DNA of 36,402 nt. It comes from a virus. The notes beneath the pieces were generated by a model that did not search any database, was not told the origin of the DNA, and worked only from the letters and a program-made list of their open reading frames with translations. Positions 19,334 to 28,872 of the stretch are shown piece by piece. Location of the stretch: positions 1 to 36,402 of the IMG/VR virus record IMGVR_UViG_3300032116_000645. One strand, 5' to 3'. Position 1 is the first letter of the stretch; the number at the start of each line of letters is the position of its first letter. The position numbers and the translations under genes are program-made.

Positions 19334-21937
19334 TTAGCAGTTTAAACAGCTTGAGTTCTTGGGCTGAAAGCCCTGAAGGAGTGCCTGAAACTTCATTTGT
19401 GATAAAGTCTCAAAAGAGCTTTGTGTCGTGAAGTCTTGAATGGTGGCTACTTCAATGTCTCCCTTCACAAAGATTGGTTTTCCTGACCAGACTAAGTACG
19501 CATGCCGGGTGGCATCGGTCATAGCGAGCTGTGTCTCTAAGTCGAAGAAATCCGTATGCAAATCTAATGATAAATCCTGCTTGTTCTGAGGCCGCCTGTG
19601 GACACCATTGCTCTGCCTGTATAGGTTTTCCTCAATGATTGGCTTCTCGCCTCCCCCATTAAGGCCTATTCTTACCTTCTGCTTCCAATTGTCAAAATAC
19701 TCAAAGCCCTGGGCCATTGTGTTGTTATCTGACCAGAACTCAAGCATGGTGCTGAAGCAATCAGAGGGGTCAATGTTGATGATGTTGCTCAGTGAGTAGA
19801 GTGAATAGGCATTCAAATCAACTACTTCACAGGAGCAGCTTTGCGTTTCTGTGGCGAATAGAAGGTCAATAAATGAGCCTGACTCTGTCATGATGTAATT
19901 ACGCATCATGTACTCCACATTGCAATCAACGGTGACTGTCCAGCTCCATGCAAGTGTCACTGTCTCCTCATCATAGGTGCAGTTCATGCCCGGAATAGTA
20001 TTGGAGAAGTCAATAATGTCCTGCAATGTAAAGCCACCAGGAGGAGGCACAGGAGGAGGGACTTGAGTATTGTAAACTTGAGAGTAAGTAACTCCATCAT
20101 ATAAACCAAAGCCATAGAATCGACCTATGTACTCAGGATTCTCATTGATGCCATCAATGTAAGCATTCACTCCATCAACTATCTCATAGGTAAATGTCAG
20201 CTCGCATGTTGTGCCTCCTCCTGTTTCTTGGGCATTGTAAAGGCCCATCCTGTAACATCCTGCCCTGACTGCTGGAATTGTCACTGAGGCCTGCATTTGG
20301 GTGGGAGCGCAGCATAGCTGCTGAATGTAGCTGCTGTAAAAAGTAACCTCATCAACTATTGACCTTGTCTGGATAGTTGGATAGTCGGCTGACTGATAAT
20401 TGCAGAAGTTTAGCTGCACTCTCTCAACTCCATCCACAACTACTATCTCACCATTGACTTCTATGCCAGCAGGCCAGGTCAGAGCCACAACAGCATCAAT
20501 GAAGTCCTGCTTATCATAAGTAGTCACAGTGCCTGCCGGAAGTGTGGCAATTGAAATGCCAAGCTGCCCTGTTATCTCAGTTGCTGCTCCTGTGCCTGTG
20601 TAATTAGTAGTGGCATTTGAGAAGAAGAACTGAAGTCCGGCAGGGCCAACAAGAAGGTCAATAAACGAATCCCAATCATCATAAGCTGGCTCTTCCTCAT
20701 CTACTGTAATGTAGGCCATCAATAATGACATGCAGCAATTTCTGCTTGCCTCGCCTATCTTTTGAATGAATTGCCCATCCTGCTCGAATAGGCCTACATC
20801 CACGGAGTTTATGCCTCTGAGATTGCCATTAACAACATTAAATTGATACTGATCTCCTGGCTTGGCAGGCATAGCATAGAACTCAGGACTTACATAGCAA
20901 CCTGATGTAAAATCTATAAACTCAAAGTCAAAGGTATCATCATTGTAAATCCATCTGCCTGCTTGTAATGGCTCATATGGCATTGCTGTGACTTCTGAAT
21001 AGGCAGTCATGAAGTTGTACGGAGCATTTCCGTACTCATCAGAAACAAACCTTTGCCACTTCCATCCACCATCCAGCCTACCCACCAGAATAAACTTGCG
21101 CCTGTTGGCATTTACAAAATTGAACTGAACACGCTCATAAACTGAATAAACAGGATGGTCTCCTGACTTAACCCAGCCATCAGGCATTGAATAGGCATTA
21201 AATTCAGACAGAATCAAATTGCCATAAACAGGGTCAATCAATGATGCCTGAATGATGCGCTCCATTACGCTGATGATGTAAGTGTCATCACCATTGAGAG
21301 CAGGCAGCTCAAATGTGCGCCTGTTCTCATAAGGCAGATTAGGCACAGGCTGCCGGTCTGGATTGCCATTGCCATCCAAAAACCAATTGTCTCCTCTGGC
21401 TAATCCTGATGTGGCTACATTGGTAGTGGGATTGAATGAGTAAGTTATAGGGAAGATGGCAGAGCCATTGATATTAACTATCTCTAATGCCTCACTAACC
21501 TTAACTTCCTCCTGAATTAGAGGCTCGGCAAATGATCCTGAGAATGAGCCAGGGGTGAAGGCATTGACATTAGAATTAACTACAATCTTGGTAGTAGGAT
21601 TGTAAAAACCATTAACAGTAAAGCCTGCCCCTGACAAATTAAGGGCAGCCATGTCAGGGTTAAATACATTGATGTTATACTCGTTATTTGGAGTTTGTAG
21701 TATCTTCTGAATAGTAAAATCAAACCTGCCAAAATATGGCAACTCCTCATAAGTCTTCACCCATTGCTTAATCGCATAATAAAGGCCATCAATTGTCTTA
21801 CCCGGCCAGATGCTTGGCAAATCAATTGTCAATTGCCCGACCATCTCATTTATGAGGTCAGTCATTATCTGGTTATCAGGGTAAAACCCTGCATTCCATG
21901 CTTGCTTAAATCTGTAGAATGGATTAGGATTGCCCAT
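19334..21937 (-). CDS. Large structural protein, likely baseplate or tail-tip
   Basis: 867 residues, beta-rich, with many Asn, Thr, Gly and Tyr and scattered Cys pairs (RNCCMSLL, QQLCCAPT, CSCEVV). It has a short N-terminal helical region (FYRFKQAWNAGFYPDNQIMTD) and no signal peptide. The segments SFIDLLVGPAGLQFF (near residue 415) and SFIDLLFATETQSC (near 685) look like the start of two repeated domains, each followed by strand-rich sequence. This suggests a multi-domain tail-tip or fibre protein. No known receptor-binding motif is seen. It overlaps the 73-aa gene upstream by 14 bases. Confidence 0.6.
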   Translation of the reverse strand: MGNPNPFYRFKQAWNAGFYPDNQIMTDLINEMVGQLTIDLPSIWPGKTIDGLYYAIKQWVKTYEELPYFGRFDFTIQKILQTPNNEYNINVFNPDMAALNLSGAGFTVNGFYNPTTKIVVNSNVNAFTPGSFSGSFAEPLIQEEVKVSEALEIVNINGSAIFPITYSFNPTTNVATSGLARGDNWFLDGNGNPDRQPVPNLPYENRRTFELPALNGDDTYIISVMERIIQASLIDPVYGNLILSEFNAYSMPDGWVKSGDHPVYSVYERVQFNFVNANRRKFILVGRLDGGWKWQRFVSDEYGNAPYNFMTAYSEVTAMPYEPLQAGRWIYNDDTFDFEFIDFTSGCYVSPEFYAMPAKPGDQYQFNVVNGNLRGINSVDVGLFEQDGQFIQKIGEASRNCCMSLLMAYITVDEEEPAYDDWDSFIDLLVGPAGLQFFFSNATTNYTGTGAATEITGQLGISIATLPAGTVTTYDKQDFIDAVVALTWPAGIEVNGEIVVVDGVERVQLNFCNYQSADYPTIQTRSIVDEVTFYSSYIQQLCCAPTQMQASVTIPAVRAGCYRMGLYNAQETGGGTTCELTFTYEIVDGVNAYIDGINENPEYIGRFYGFGLYDGVTYSQVYNTQVPPPVPPPGGFTLQDIIDFSNTIPGMNCTYDEETVTLAWSWTVTVDCNVEYMMRNYIMTESGSFIDLLFATETQSCSCEVVDLNAYSLYSLSNIINIDPSDCFSTMLEFWSDNNTMAQGFEYFDNWKQKVRIGLNGGGEKPIIEENLYRQSNGVHRRPQNKQDLSLDLHTDFFDLETQLAMTDATRHAYLVWSGKPIFVKGDIEVATIQDFTTQSSFETLSQMKFQALLQGFQPKNSSCLNC

Positions 21938-22145
21938 TGCTCAAGGTGTCAATTATCATCTGTGCCGATGTCTGAAGGACACCATTGATGGTTGTTTCGT
22001 TAGCAACTAAAATAACATCGAAATCATTATTATCATTTAGAAGGTTAATTATACAAGCACCCCCCTCAATGTATGATTGACCACATTTAAATTGATTGTC
22101 TTTAAATGTCAATAAGTTGTCTGTAAATATTAAATCAATTATCAT
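21924..22145 (-). CDS. Hypothetical small protein between tail genes
   Basis: 73 residues, acidic and Asn-rich (LLNDNNDFDVILVANETT). Its predicted strands match the length of small tail accessory proteins. It shares 4 bases with the end of the tail-fibre gene upstream and 14 with the start of the next gene, so it is transcribed and translated with them. No family is recognised; a fibre chaperone or capping role is possible. Confidence 0.6.
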   Translation of the reverse strand: MIIDLIFTDNLLTFKDNQFKCGQSYIEGGACIINLLNDNNDFDVILVANETTINGVLQTSAQMIIDTLSNGQS

Positions 22146-23776
22146 GTTGGTGTTACTGCGATTAAGAGGTTAGTGATATTTCTATTTGCCGAAGGGCCGC
22201 ACCACAGAATCAAGTACTGATTAACACTCCAATCAATAACAACTGTCGAAGAACCGACGGATGCAATATTAGTCCACGGACTGGAAATGTATCTCGTAGT
22301 GTCTCCACTTAACCCTCCATACAAATTAAATCCTAATGTTCCATTAAAACCCTGTATGCCTGCATTAAGAAGGTGTGCGCCTGAAATTTGCAAAGCCCCT
22401 GATAGACTTATGGTGGTATTTATTGATAGATAAACATTTACTCCTGTTGTTGCATTTGAGCTAAATGTTTTAAAATTGGCAACAAATGAATTATTAAGGG
22501 TAAATGTTCCGGCAGGAATCAATAAAGACTGAATAATTGTATTAGCAGCAGGGTTGGTTATTGTGGTCGCAGTTGTTTCTTTAAAATACTGAAGTGCAAT
22601 TGCTCCTCCATTATTAACCCATGATAATACTCCTGAGCCATTGGTTTGAATTACCGTACCTGAAGTGCCATCTACATTCGGTAGTGTCCATGTAACAGGT
22701 GTACCGATACTGCTTGGTGCTTTAATGCCAACATAATCATTTCCTCCTGCCTCTTTAAACCTTATCTCTCCGGCACTTGCGCCATTACTGAATGAAGGCA
22801 CTGTGGTGTCAATGACAACATTACCTGAAGCATCTGGTAGAGTCAGAGTTCTGTCGGCAGTAGGTGCAGTCAGTTGGATGTATGTCTCATGAGTGTCTAA
22901 TTCAGACCTAAATCCAAGCACTCTGGTTGCCTTCTGCCAGAACATAGTCAGATAATCCGTAATGCCTGAGGGCGCACTATTGGCGGAGTGAATGTGCAGA
23001 TGTCCATTACCATTACTTGAACCTATTTTAGGGTTTTTAATTACCACAAATTTAGTCGGTGACCCCTCATAGGTTAGGTCAGGCACTCCATTGAATGCTC
23101 CAGTATCATTATATTGAATCTCTCCTGGATTGCCTCCCGGTGTGCCTGAACCTGCCGGAGTTGCCCATTGGTTATCGCCTCTTAAAAATGTAGTTGCCGA
23201 TGGTGTGCCTGTTGCGGATAACATTGGAATATCAACTGCACCATTGGCAATCGTTGCGGCAACAGAGCCAGTACCTGATGCAGTTACATCACCAGTAAGA
23301 GCAGTAATGCCTCCTCCTCCTCCTCCAGAGATTGGAAAGTAGGCCACAACTCGCCAATTGGCTGAACCTTCTGAAATAATCAGGCAACAATCTCCGGCAG
23401 CAGTCGTGATGTTGGCAGTTCCTGGCAGAATTAGACTCGTTGCATTATAGGTCAGAGTTAAAACTCCATCAAAGCATAGAATGAATCGTGAGCCTGCTGA
23501 TGCGCTTCCAAAGCTGGTGATGTTGGTTGTGCCTGTAATGTGGACAAAGTTGCCATTAGCACTTGATAAATTAACTGTTGCCCCAGATGCTAAGGCTGTT
23601 GATCTATTCTCATAAAAGGCATTCTCAAAGGTTGATTTGTCCTTCTGAGTTACAAAGCTCTCAATGCCACTTGTCAGCCAATCACGGAGGTCTTGTGGTG
23701 TGATTAGCTGACTATTATTGTCAGGAAATAAGCTAAGTGAGTCTGTGCTTAGTTGGGTTCTGGTACTATTCGCCAT
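22142..23776 (-). CDS. Tail fibre / receptor-binding-type protein
   Basis: 544 residues. It begins with a helical N-terminal anchor (ITPQDLRDWLTSGIESFV), then Ser/Thr/Gly/Ala-rich repeats typical of phage fibres. A six-glycine hinge lies near residue 158, followed by ITALTGDVTASGTGSVAATI and NGAVDIPML, the 'T-A-L-T-G-D-V-T-A-S-G-x-G' element found in many fibres. Near residues 295-315 the phrase APTADRTLTLPDASGN, another common fibre element, precedes two further repeats of the 'I-x-x-x-x-P-S' type. The C-terminus is strand-rich and probably carries the binding tip. It is expected at the tail end, contacting host surface sugars or proteins. Confidence 0.78.
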   Translation of the reverse strand: MANSTRTQLSTDSLSLFPDNNSQLITPQDLRDWLTSGIESFVTQKDKSTFENAFYENRSTALASGATVNLSSANGNFVHITGTTNITSFGSASAGSRFILCFDGVLTLTYNATSLILPGTANITTAAGDCCLIISEGSANWRVVAYFPISGGGGGGITALTGDVTASGTGSVAATIANGAVDIPMLSATGTPSATTFLRGDNQWATPAGSGTPGGNPGEIQYNDTGAFNGVPDLTYEGSPTKFVVIKNPKIGSSNGNGHLHIHSANSAPSGITDYLTMFWQKATRVLGFRSELDTHETYIQLTAPTADRTLTLPDASGNVVIDTTVPSFSNGASAGEIRFKEAGGNDYVGIKAPSSIGTPVTWTLPNVDGTSGTVIQTNGSGVLSWVNNGGAIALQYFKETTATTITNPAANTIIQSLLIPAGTFTLNNSFVANFKTFSSNATTGVNVYLSINTTISLSGALQISGAHLLNAGIQGFNGTLGFNLYGGLSGDTTRYISSPWTNIASVGSSTVVIDWSVNQYLILWCGPSANRNITNLLIAVTPT

Positions 23777-26045
23777 TATCGAAGCCTGTGCTGAATCCGT
23801 CTGTAAATGCTCCTCCTATGCCTGATGCAGTTGCTGCCATCAGTAGAGTGAACTTAGTTGTACCACCGGAAGCATCCTCTGGCTGATTGGTGGCCTCGGT
23901 GATGAAACCTTGGACATCAAGACTGCCTGAAGTGAGCCTAACTTTCCGGTACTGCTCATCCTGTGACAAAGTTAAGAAATCGCAGAGACTTTGAGGGTAT
24001 GAGAACTCAATGCCTATTGGCTTGAATAGGTAGTCCTTGTAGGCTACATTAAGGATGTCGGCATAGATGTCTGAGTTCTCAACAATCTGCCCATTGATTA
24101 TCTCAATGCAGCTTTCAGTCTCATCATCACCGTTGATTGTGCTGCTATAATTAGTCTGATACTGCCCCACTTGAAAGCGCAGCCTTGGGTTAATTGTGCC
24201 ATAAGTGTGCATGCCCAGCACCTTCCACCATCGGCAGGCTACCCTTGCCGGAGTGTGGTAAATGTTGTAGAGGCCTGACAATGGCCCACTGCTGGCAGTG
24301 ATGTAGTTAGATGGCATGCTGACTTCGCCAGGGGCAAATGTTACTGCACCCGTCTCCTGTGGCAGATTAAAAATGGTGTTCTGAATTGGATCAAATGATA
24401 GTGAAAACCTATTAAGCCAGATAATGAATGTCTCATAATCATTAGGCCTGTCAGATGTTGCTCCACCAAAGGTGATGCCTGAGAGCCTTCGGCTGAACTC
24501 AATGGCATAGCCTTCTGCAATAGTTCCTGAGCGCAGGTCTTCCTTTGCACTGCTGGCCTCATTCATTGCCTTATTATCCACAAAGTAATTGCGGTCAGTA
24601 TGGATGGCATAGACACCACTCAGCTGAATGTTCTTCCACTTATCATCATAGCCAAGTGTCATGTTGTTCTTGAGCAAATCAACCTTAGCCATCTGATCTA
24701 CCTCCCCAACATTCTCAAAGCTCTGGCTGATGCTATCCTGGTAGAAGTATTCCCTCGGCTCTACTCTGATTTTCCACTCTGTGCCATCCCATTCAAAGGC
24801 CCATCCAAGACAGAATATCTTATCGAGGTCATCAAAGGTTTTCTTCCAGCTTGTTTTCAATGCGCCTAAGTTATCCTGACCATCTGCCTGCCTTATTCTT
24901 AGGCCATTGGTCAGGGCATTGTTCCAATAGCAGCCATTGCCTGACTCACTAAAGGCATCAGAGAGCAGCTTGTTATTGCTGCCTGTCATCAGGTAGATTG
25001 CCCTGCGAAGCCATTGCTCAATGGTCAGGCAGTTGGCGGTAGAGGCATACTCTCCGGCATTTATTTCGCTGATAGTTATTTGATATCCTTTTTCAATATC
25101 AACCGTGACACCATTAAGGACAGTGCTAAAGGTGTCCTGCACAAAGAATAGCGAAATTGTGTAAGCTGTTGGTATTGTGAATGAGCCTGTAAATGTCTGA
25201 TTTACATTGATTGTTTGGCTCGGTGTAAGGTCAATTGTGTATAAATTAGTGCTGCCAGCGGGAATATTGCCATTAAGAGCAATAAAGGCCAGAGTTATTT
25301 GAATGTTCCCCGCTGTGTCATTATTGGTAAGTGTAAAATCAATTGTTACCTCATAGTTCCATGTCCGAGTAGTGGTAGCATTATTCTTTAAAATTGGAGT
25401 TGTCTCCCAATTGATTCTGGTAATGAATATAACATTGGTATCAAAGGTGCTGCCATAGTTCTCCTTAAAATCACTCTGCTGCCAATAGGTAGGAACAACT
25501 GCAAATCTCTGCGCAAGTGGGCCAAGAGGGCCATTGTAAGTTGTAGTGCTGCTATCAGCCAAGTTCTTACCATTGGCCTGAAGGTACAAGTCCTGCCTGT
25601 GCAGCCTAATCTCCTTCTGAGTCAGGGCAGTAATGGCATTGCCATTCAGGTCTGTTGTGCTGGTCAGGTCAATCTCTACATCCTGCCGGGCCTTAAACTG
25701 CTCCCTGAAGTTGTCATCAATGATGCCTACCGTTACCTCCCAGCTATCAGTGTCGCAGACATTATGCTCCTGATAGATAGACAAATTGAGCATGCCTATA
25801 AACTCAAATGGCGCACCATTGTAGCCTACATCAGAGGTTATCTTAATCTCAATCTCTGCATTGATGAAGTATAGGTCATAGAGTGCTTTAATCAGCTTTG
25901 CGCCCTTGCCATAGAACCTAACCTCTGTGCTGAATGGCTGGTCAATGCCATGACTCTCCATTCTAATTGCAGTGAACTCAATTGCATCCCAGCCAATAGG
26001 TTCTTCAACCTCATCATTATTTAAATAGAATCTCCAGCCTGCCAT
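23766..26045 (-). CDS. Large tail/baseplate protein
   Basis: 759 residues. The N-terminal region (about 1-150) has strands and turns of the type found in distal tail and baseplate hub proteins (WRFYLNNDEVEEPIGW, FSTEVRFYGKGAKLI). A long central part has repeated Asn/Thr-rich strands (about 190-330) and a mixed C-terminal section. It directly follows the tape measure gene in transcription, the usual place of the Dit/Tal-type tail-tip proteins, but no peptidase or lysozyme motif is visible. It overlaps the fibre gene by 11 bases. A TACCTTTG box lies 4 bases before its ATG, directly after the terminator of the preceding gene. Confidence 0.65.
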   Translation of the reverse strand: MAGWRFYLNNDEVEEPIGWDAIEFTAIRMESHGIDQPFSTEVRFYGKGAKLIKALYDLYFINAEIEIKITSDVGYNGAPFEFIGMLNLSIYQEHNVCDTDSWEVTVGIIDDNFREQFKARQDVEIDLTSTTDLNGNAITALTQKEIRLHRQDLYLQANGKNLADSSTTTYNGPLGPLAQRFAVVPTYWQQSDFKENYGSTFDTNVIFITRINWETTPILKNNATTTRTWNYEVTIDFTLTNNDTAGNIQITLAFIALNGNIPAGSTNLYTIDLTPSQTINVNQTFTGSFTIPTAYTISLFFVQDTFSTVLNGVTVDIEKGYQITISEINAGEYASTANCLTIEQWLRRAIYLMTGSNNKLLSDAFSESGNGCYWNNALTNGLRIRQADGQDNLGALKTSWKKTFDDLDKIFCLGWAFEWDGTEWKIRVEPREYFYQDSISQSFENVGEVDQMAKVDLLKNNMTLGYDDKWKNIQLSGVYAIHTDRNYFVDNKAMNEASSAKEDLRSGTIAEGYAIEFSRRLSGITFGGATSDRPNDYETFIIWLNRFSLSFDPIQNTIFNLPQETGAVTFAPGEVSMPSNYITASSGPLSGLYNIYHTPARVACRWWKVLGMHTYGTINPRLRFQVGQYQTNYSSTINGDDETESCIEIINGQIVENSDIYADILNVAYKDYLFKPIGIEFSYPQSLCDFLTLSQDEQYRKVRLTSGSLDVQGFITEATNQPEDASGGTTKFTLLMAATASGIGGAFTDGFSTGFDNGE

Positions 26046-26056
26046 GTCGCAAAGGT

Positions 26057-26086
26057 AAAAAGAAAAAGCCCCTGCATTGCAGAGGC
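26057..26086 (-). terminator. Intrinsic terminator after the tape measure gene
   Basis: On the minus strand GCCTCTGC pairs with GCAGGGGC around a 3-base loop (one G-T pair), followed by TTTTTCTTTTT. It lies between the tape measure stop (26119) and the next start (26045). Directly after it comes TACCTTTG (26057-26050) and then the ATG. Confidence 0.85.
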
Positions 26087-26118
26087 TCTTTACCCCGTTC
26101 TAATCTAAACCAATAGTT

Positions 26119-28761
26119 CTATGATGCGGAGCTTCTGAATCGATTGTTCAATATTTTAGTTGTCCTTCTTGGTGTCCTGATGAACTTCTCAAAGCCTCGC
26201 TCATCCATGTTGAGCTGAGTGATGGGCAATGACCTAATGATGCTGCCTAACTCCTTGAGTTCACCCACCACCGGAGAGGCAGAGCTGCTTCTGTTGGCAT
26301 AGTGGTTAGCCAGGAATAGCTCTTGCTTGCTGAGTGCATGGTTAGGAATAACCTGTGAGCCTTTTGGCAGATCAACCAGAGTAGCAGTTGGTGGTGTGAA
26401 GTACACCTTACCTGACTCAGTAACCACCTTTTCAACTCCTCGCTCACCTACAATTGCTCTTCCTCCCTCAAATGGCTTACCTTTTGTACCTTCTGCAAAC
26501 TCAGGCACTGGTTGAGACATAATAAAGCCAATCTGAGCAGCCTGATTGAATAAGGTAAGGGCAGCAAGAGGCAATGTCACAGGATTGCTTGACCATTTAG
26601 CCACTATTGAGGCAGTTTCAAATATTACCCTTGCAACGGCTGCTGTCTGTTCTGCCTTCCATGCCTTCATTTTTAGCTCTTTCTCCTTCTCTGCCTTGCG
26701 CTGATTAATTTCATCAATCTTCTGCTGATTGCCATCGGCCAGCCTGATTTGCTCCTCTGATTGCCTGTCTAATGCAGTTAGCTGCTTGTCAATGTTGGCC
26801 GTGTATAGACTTGTGAAGCCATTTGTAAGAGTTGATGCAAGGTCAATGGTTGCCTGAATCCTTCTCTGCTTTTCTTCCTCTGCTTCTTTTGTGTCTTTTG
26901 CTTCTGATTTTTTGATTTTTAAAAGCTCTAATCTTAGCCTCTTATTCTCCTCAATCAGCTGTTCATTAACACCAACAGCATCCTTTATGCCTTTCTTTCT
27001 TGCCTCCTCATTGATTCTGATTAGCTCGTTATTGTAGGCAATCTGATTTTGGATAAGGATGTCTTTTTCAGTCTCATCATCCATGATTGTTGCCTTAGTT
27101 ATGGCATCATTTAGCTTCTTTTGCCTTTCTGCTGACTCAAGAGATGCCTTGTAAAGTCTCTGGTCAGTATCAATTTCTGATTGAATTATTTCTTTAGAGT
27201 TTTTGTCATATTCAGCCAGGATGTCTTGCTGTTGCGTTTTAAGAATAGCAACTGTTGTTCTTGCCCTATCCTTAGCGGCCTGAACTCCTCTGTCTCCATA
27301 CTCCTTTGACAACTTTAAGACCTCCGCGCTATTGGCTGCTTCTGCCTCCAGATTGGCAACTGATTGCTGTTGCAAATCAACCGTCTGCTTTATGCGTTCC
27401 AGAGTTATTAGTTTATCAATATTGAGCAGCTCCAGTTTTCTGTTGTATTCAAGTTCAAGTGCCTTTCGCTGCTTTTCAAGTTCTTCTGGAGTCATCGCTT
27501 TAGGTGCAGTAGGAGCATTGGCTACTACACCAACAATCTTAATGTATTGCTCCTCCATTGCCTGAAGTACCTTCAGTTCATTCTCCTGCTTTGTCAGATT
27601 CATCTGAAGCCTGCTGCTCATTGTGCCAGCAGCAGCAATGCGAGCTTCAGCAACTTTCTGCATCTGAGCATCAATCCTTGCCTCAAATGTCAGTAGCTGA
27701 TTTCGGGCAATCTGCCTTCTTATGCCTTCAAGATTGGCAGCAGTTATTCTGATTTGATTCTGCTGGTCTAACTTTATTGTCTCTCTTGTCAGCTCAGTCT
27801 CAATGCGCTTTTGTGCCACTGCTTCGGCATTGAACTTAGCCTGCCTCTCTGCTGCTGTTGTGCTTCCTGCCTTAGCAAGTTCAGCTGCTATGCCTGCTGC
27901 CAGGTCATACGCACCTTTGAGGAATGGATTGAGTTTATTGCCAATTGCCAGAATAAGCTGGTCAATGGATGAGTTAAATCGGTTCTGGGAGGCTGCAAGT
28001 GAGGTCACCTGTGTATTACCCTTACCGAATGTATTTTCAAGCTCAGTGGCAAACTTAGGCAGGAAGTCAGCAGCAAGTACCTGACCTTTCTGGAGCATCT
28101 TGTTGAGTTCTCCTGTTGTCACTCCCATTGCCTTAGCAGCTATGCCAAATGCGCCTACGAGTCGCTCACCAAGTTGGCCTCTAAGTTCTTCAGCCTGCAC
28201 ATTTCCTTTGGACATCATCTGTCCAAGTGCCAGGAATGCGCCTTTAGTGTCTTCCGCAGTCAGACCCATGACTTGTGCAGCCTTGGCAACTGCTGCAAAT
28301 TGTCTGTTAGTCTCCTGACTGCTCTGCCCGGCTAAGTTGGCAGCAGAGGCAAAGGTCTTATAGCCTTCTACTGCTCCTCTTAGATCAAGTCCTAACTTCT
28401 GTGCTGTCTGCCTGATGAACTCAAAGTTCTTATTGCCCATCTCGGCAGAACCAGAGGCAAAGTCAATGGCTTTCTTCATTGACTCAAACTTTACAGTAGT
28501 TTCTACAACAGCAGCAGCAAACTGTTTAATCTGACTTACTGCAAACAGGCCACCAAGCACACCACCTACCTTGCCAGCAATGCTGCCAAGTTCGCCCATT
28601 GACTTGTTGGTGTTGTTGCTCTCCTGGTTGAATTTCTTGAGTTCAGCCAATGCCTGCCTCTCTTCTACTGATAGCTTGTCAAAGGCCTGAGCAGCAGCCT
28701 CAAGGTTGGAAGTCTCAACGACATACCTAATCTTGATGTCATTATTACTTAGTGTTGCCAT
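26119..28761 (-). CDS. Tape measure protein
   Basis: 880 residues from the ATG at 28761; an upstream reading to 28857 would run through the terminator and is rejected. It sets tail length: at about 0.15 nm per residue it would give a tail near 130 nm. The N-terminal part has FAAAVVETTVKFESMKKAIDFASG, QMMSKGNVQAEELRGQLGERLVGAF and related phrases of the tape measure domain (about 70-230). The middle consists of long charged coiled coils (about 300-680) rich in Gln, Lys, Glu and Ala. The C-terminus has a hydrophobic stretch (LPLAALTLFNQAAQIGFIM) and then EGTKGKPFEGG with VGERGVEKV, typical of tape measure ends. It is flanked by intrinsic terminators on both sides. Confidence 0.93.
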   Translation of the reverse strand: MATLSNNDIKIRYVVETSNLEAAAQAFDKLSVEERQALAELKKFNQESNNTNKSMGELGSIAGKVGGVLGGLFAVSQIKQFAAAVVETTVKFESMKKAIDFASGSAEMGNKNFEFIRQTAQKLGLDLRGAVEGYKTFASAANLAGQSSQETNRQFAAVAKAAQVMGLTAEDTKGAFLALGQMMSKGNVQAEELRGQLGERLVGAFGIAAKAMGVTTGELNKMLQKGQVLAADFLPKFATELENTFGKGNTQVTSLAASQNRFNSSIDQLILAIGNKLNPFLKGAYDLAAGIAAELAKAGSTTAAERQAKFNAEAVAQKRIETELTRETIKLDQQNQIRITAANLEGIRRQIARNQLLTFEARIDAQMQKVAEARIAAAGTMSSRLQMNLTKQENELKVLQAMEEQYIKIVGVVANAPTAPKAMTPEELEKQRKALELEYNRKLELLNIDKLITLERIKQTVDLQQQSVANLEAEAANSAEVLKLSKEYGDRGVQAAKDRARTTVAILKTQQQDILAEYDKNSKEIIQSEIDTDQRLYKASLESAERQKKLNDAITKATIMDDETEKDILIQNQIAYNNELIRINEEARKKGIKDAVGVNEQLIEENKRLRLELLKIKKSEAKDTKEAEEEKQRRIQATIDLASTLTNGFTSLYTANIDKQLTALDRQSEEQIRLADGNQQKIDEINQRKAEKEKELKMKAWKAEQTAAVARVIFETASIVAKWSSNPVTLPLAALTLFNQAAQIGFIMSQPVPEFAEGTKGKPFEGGRAIVGERGVEKVVTESGKVYFTPPTATLVDLPKGSQVIPNHALSKQELFLANHYANRSSSASPVVGELKELGSIIRSLPITQLNMDERGFEKFIRTPRRTTKILNNRFRSSAS

Positions 28762-28779
28762 GCCCCAAAGATAGCAATT

Positions 28780-28808
28780 AAAAAAGCCACCAGATTCTGA
28801 TGGCCTTT
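28780..28808 (-). terminator. Intrinsic terminator before the tape measure gene
   Basis: On the minus strand GCCATC pairs with GGTGGC around a 7-base loop and is followed by TTTTTT. It separates the 28873-29625 gene from the tape measure start at 28761. A TATCTTTG box (28773-28766) follows, 4 bases before the ATG. A run of T on the other strand makes it partly bidirectional. Confidence 0.75.
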
Positions 28809-28872
28809 TACCCTCGAAAAACAAATCACTTACCCTTTTTACTTTTCTGGGCAGCAATATAGCTGCTCACGA

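Noticed and set aside
26107-26116. AAACCAATAG on the plus strand followed by ATGATGCGGAGCTTCTGA
   Set aside because: The reading frame has only five codons and lies in the region of a leftward terminator; probably chance or a relic.
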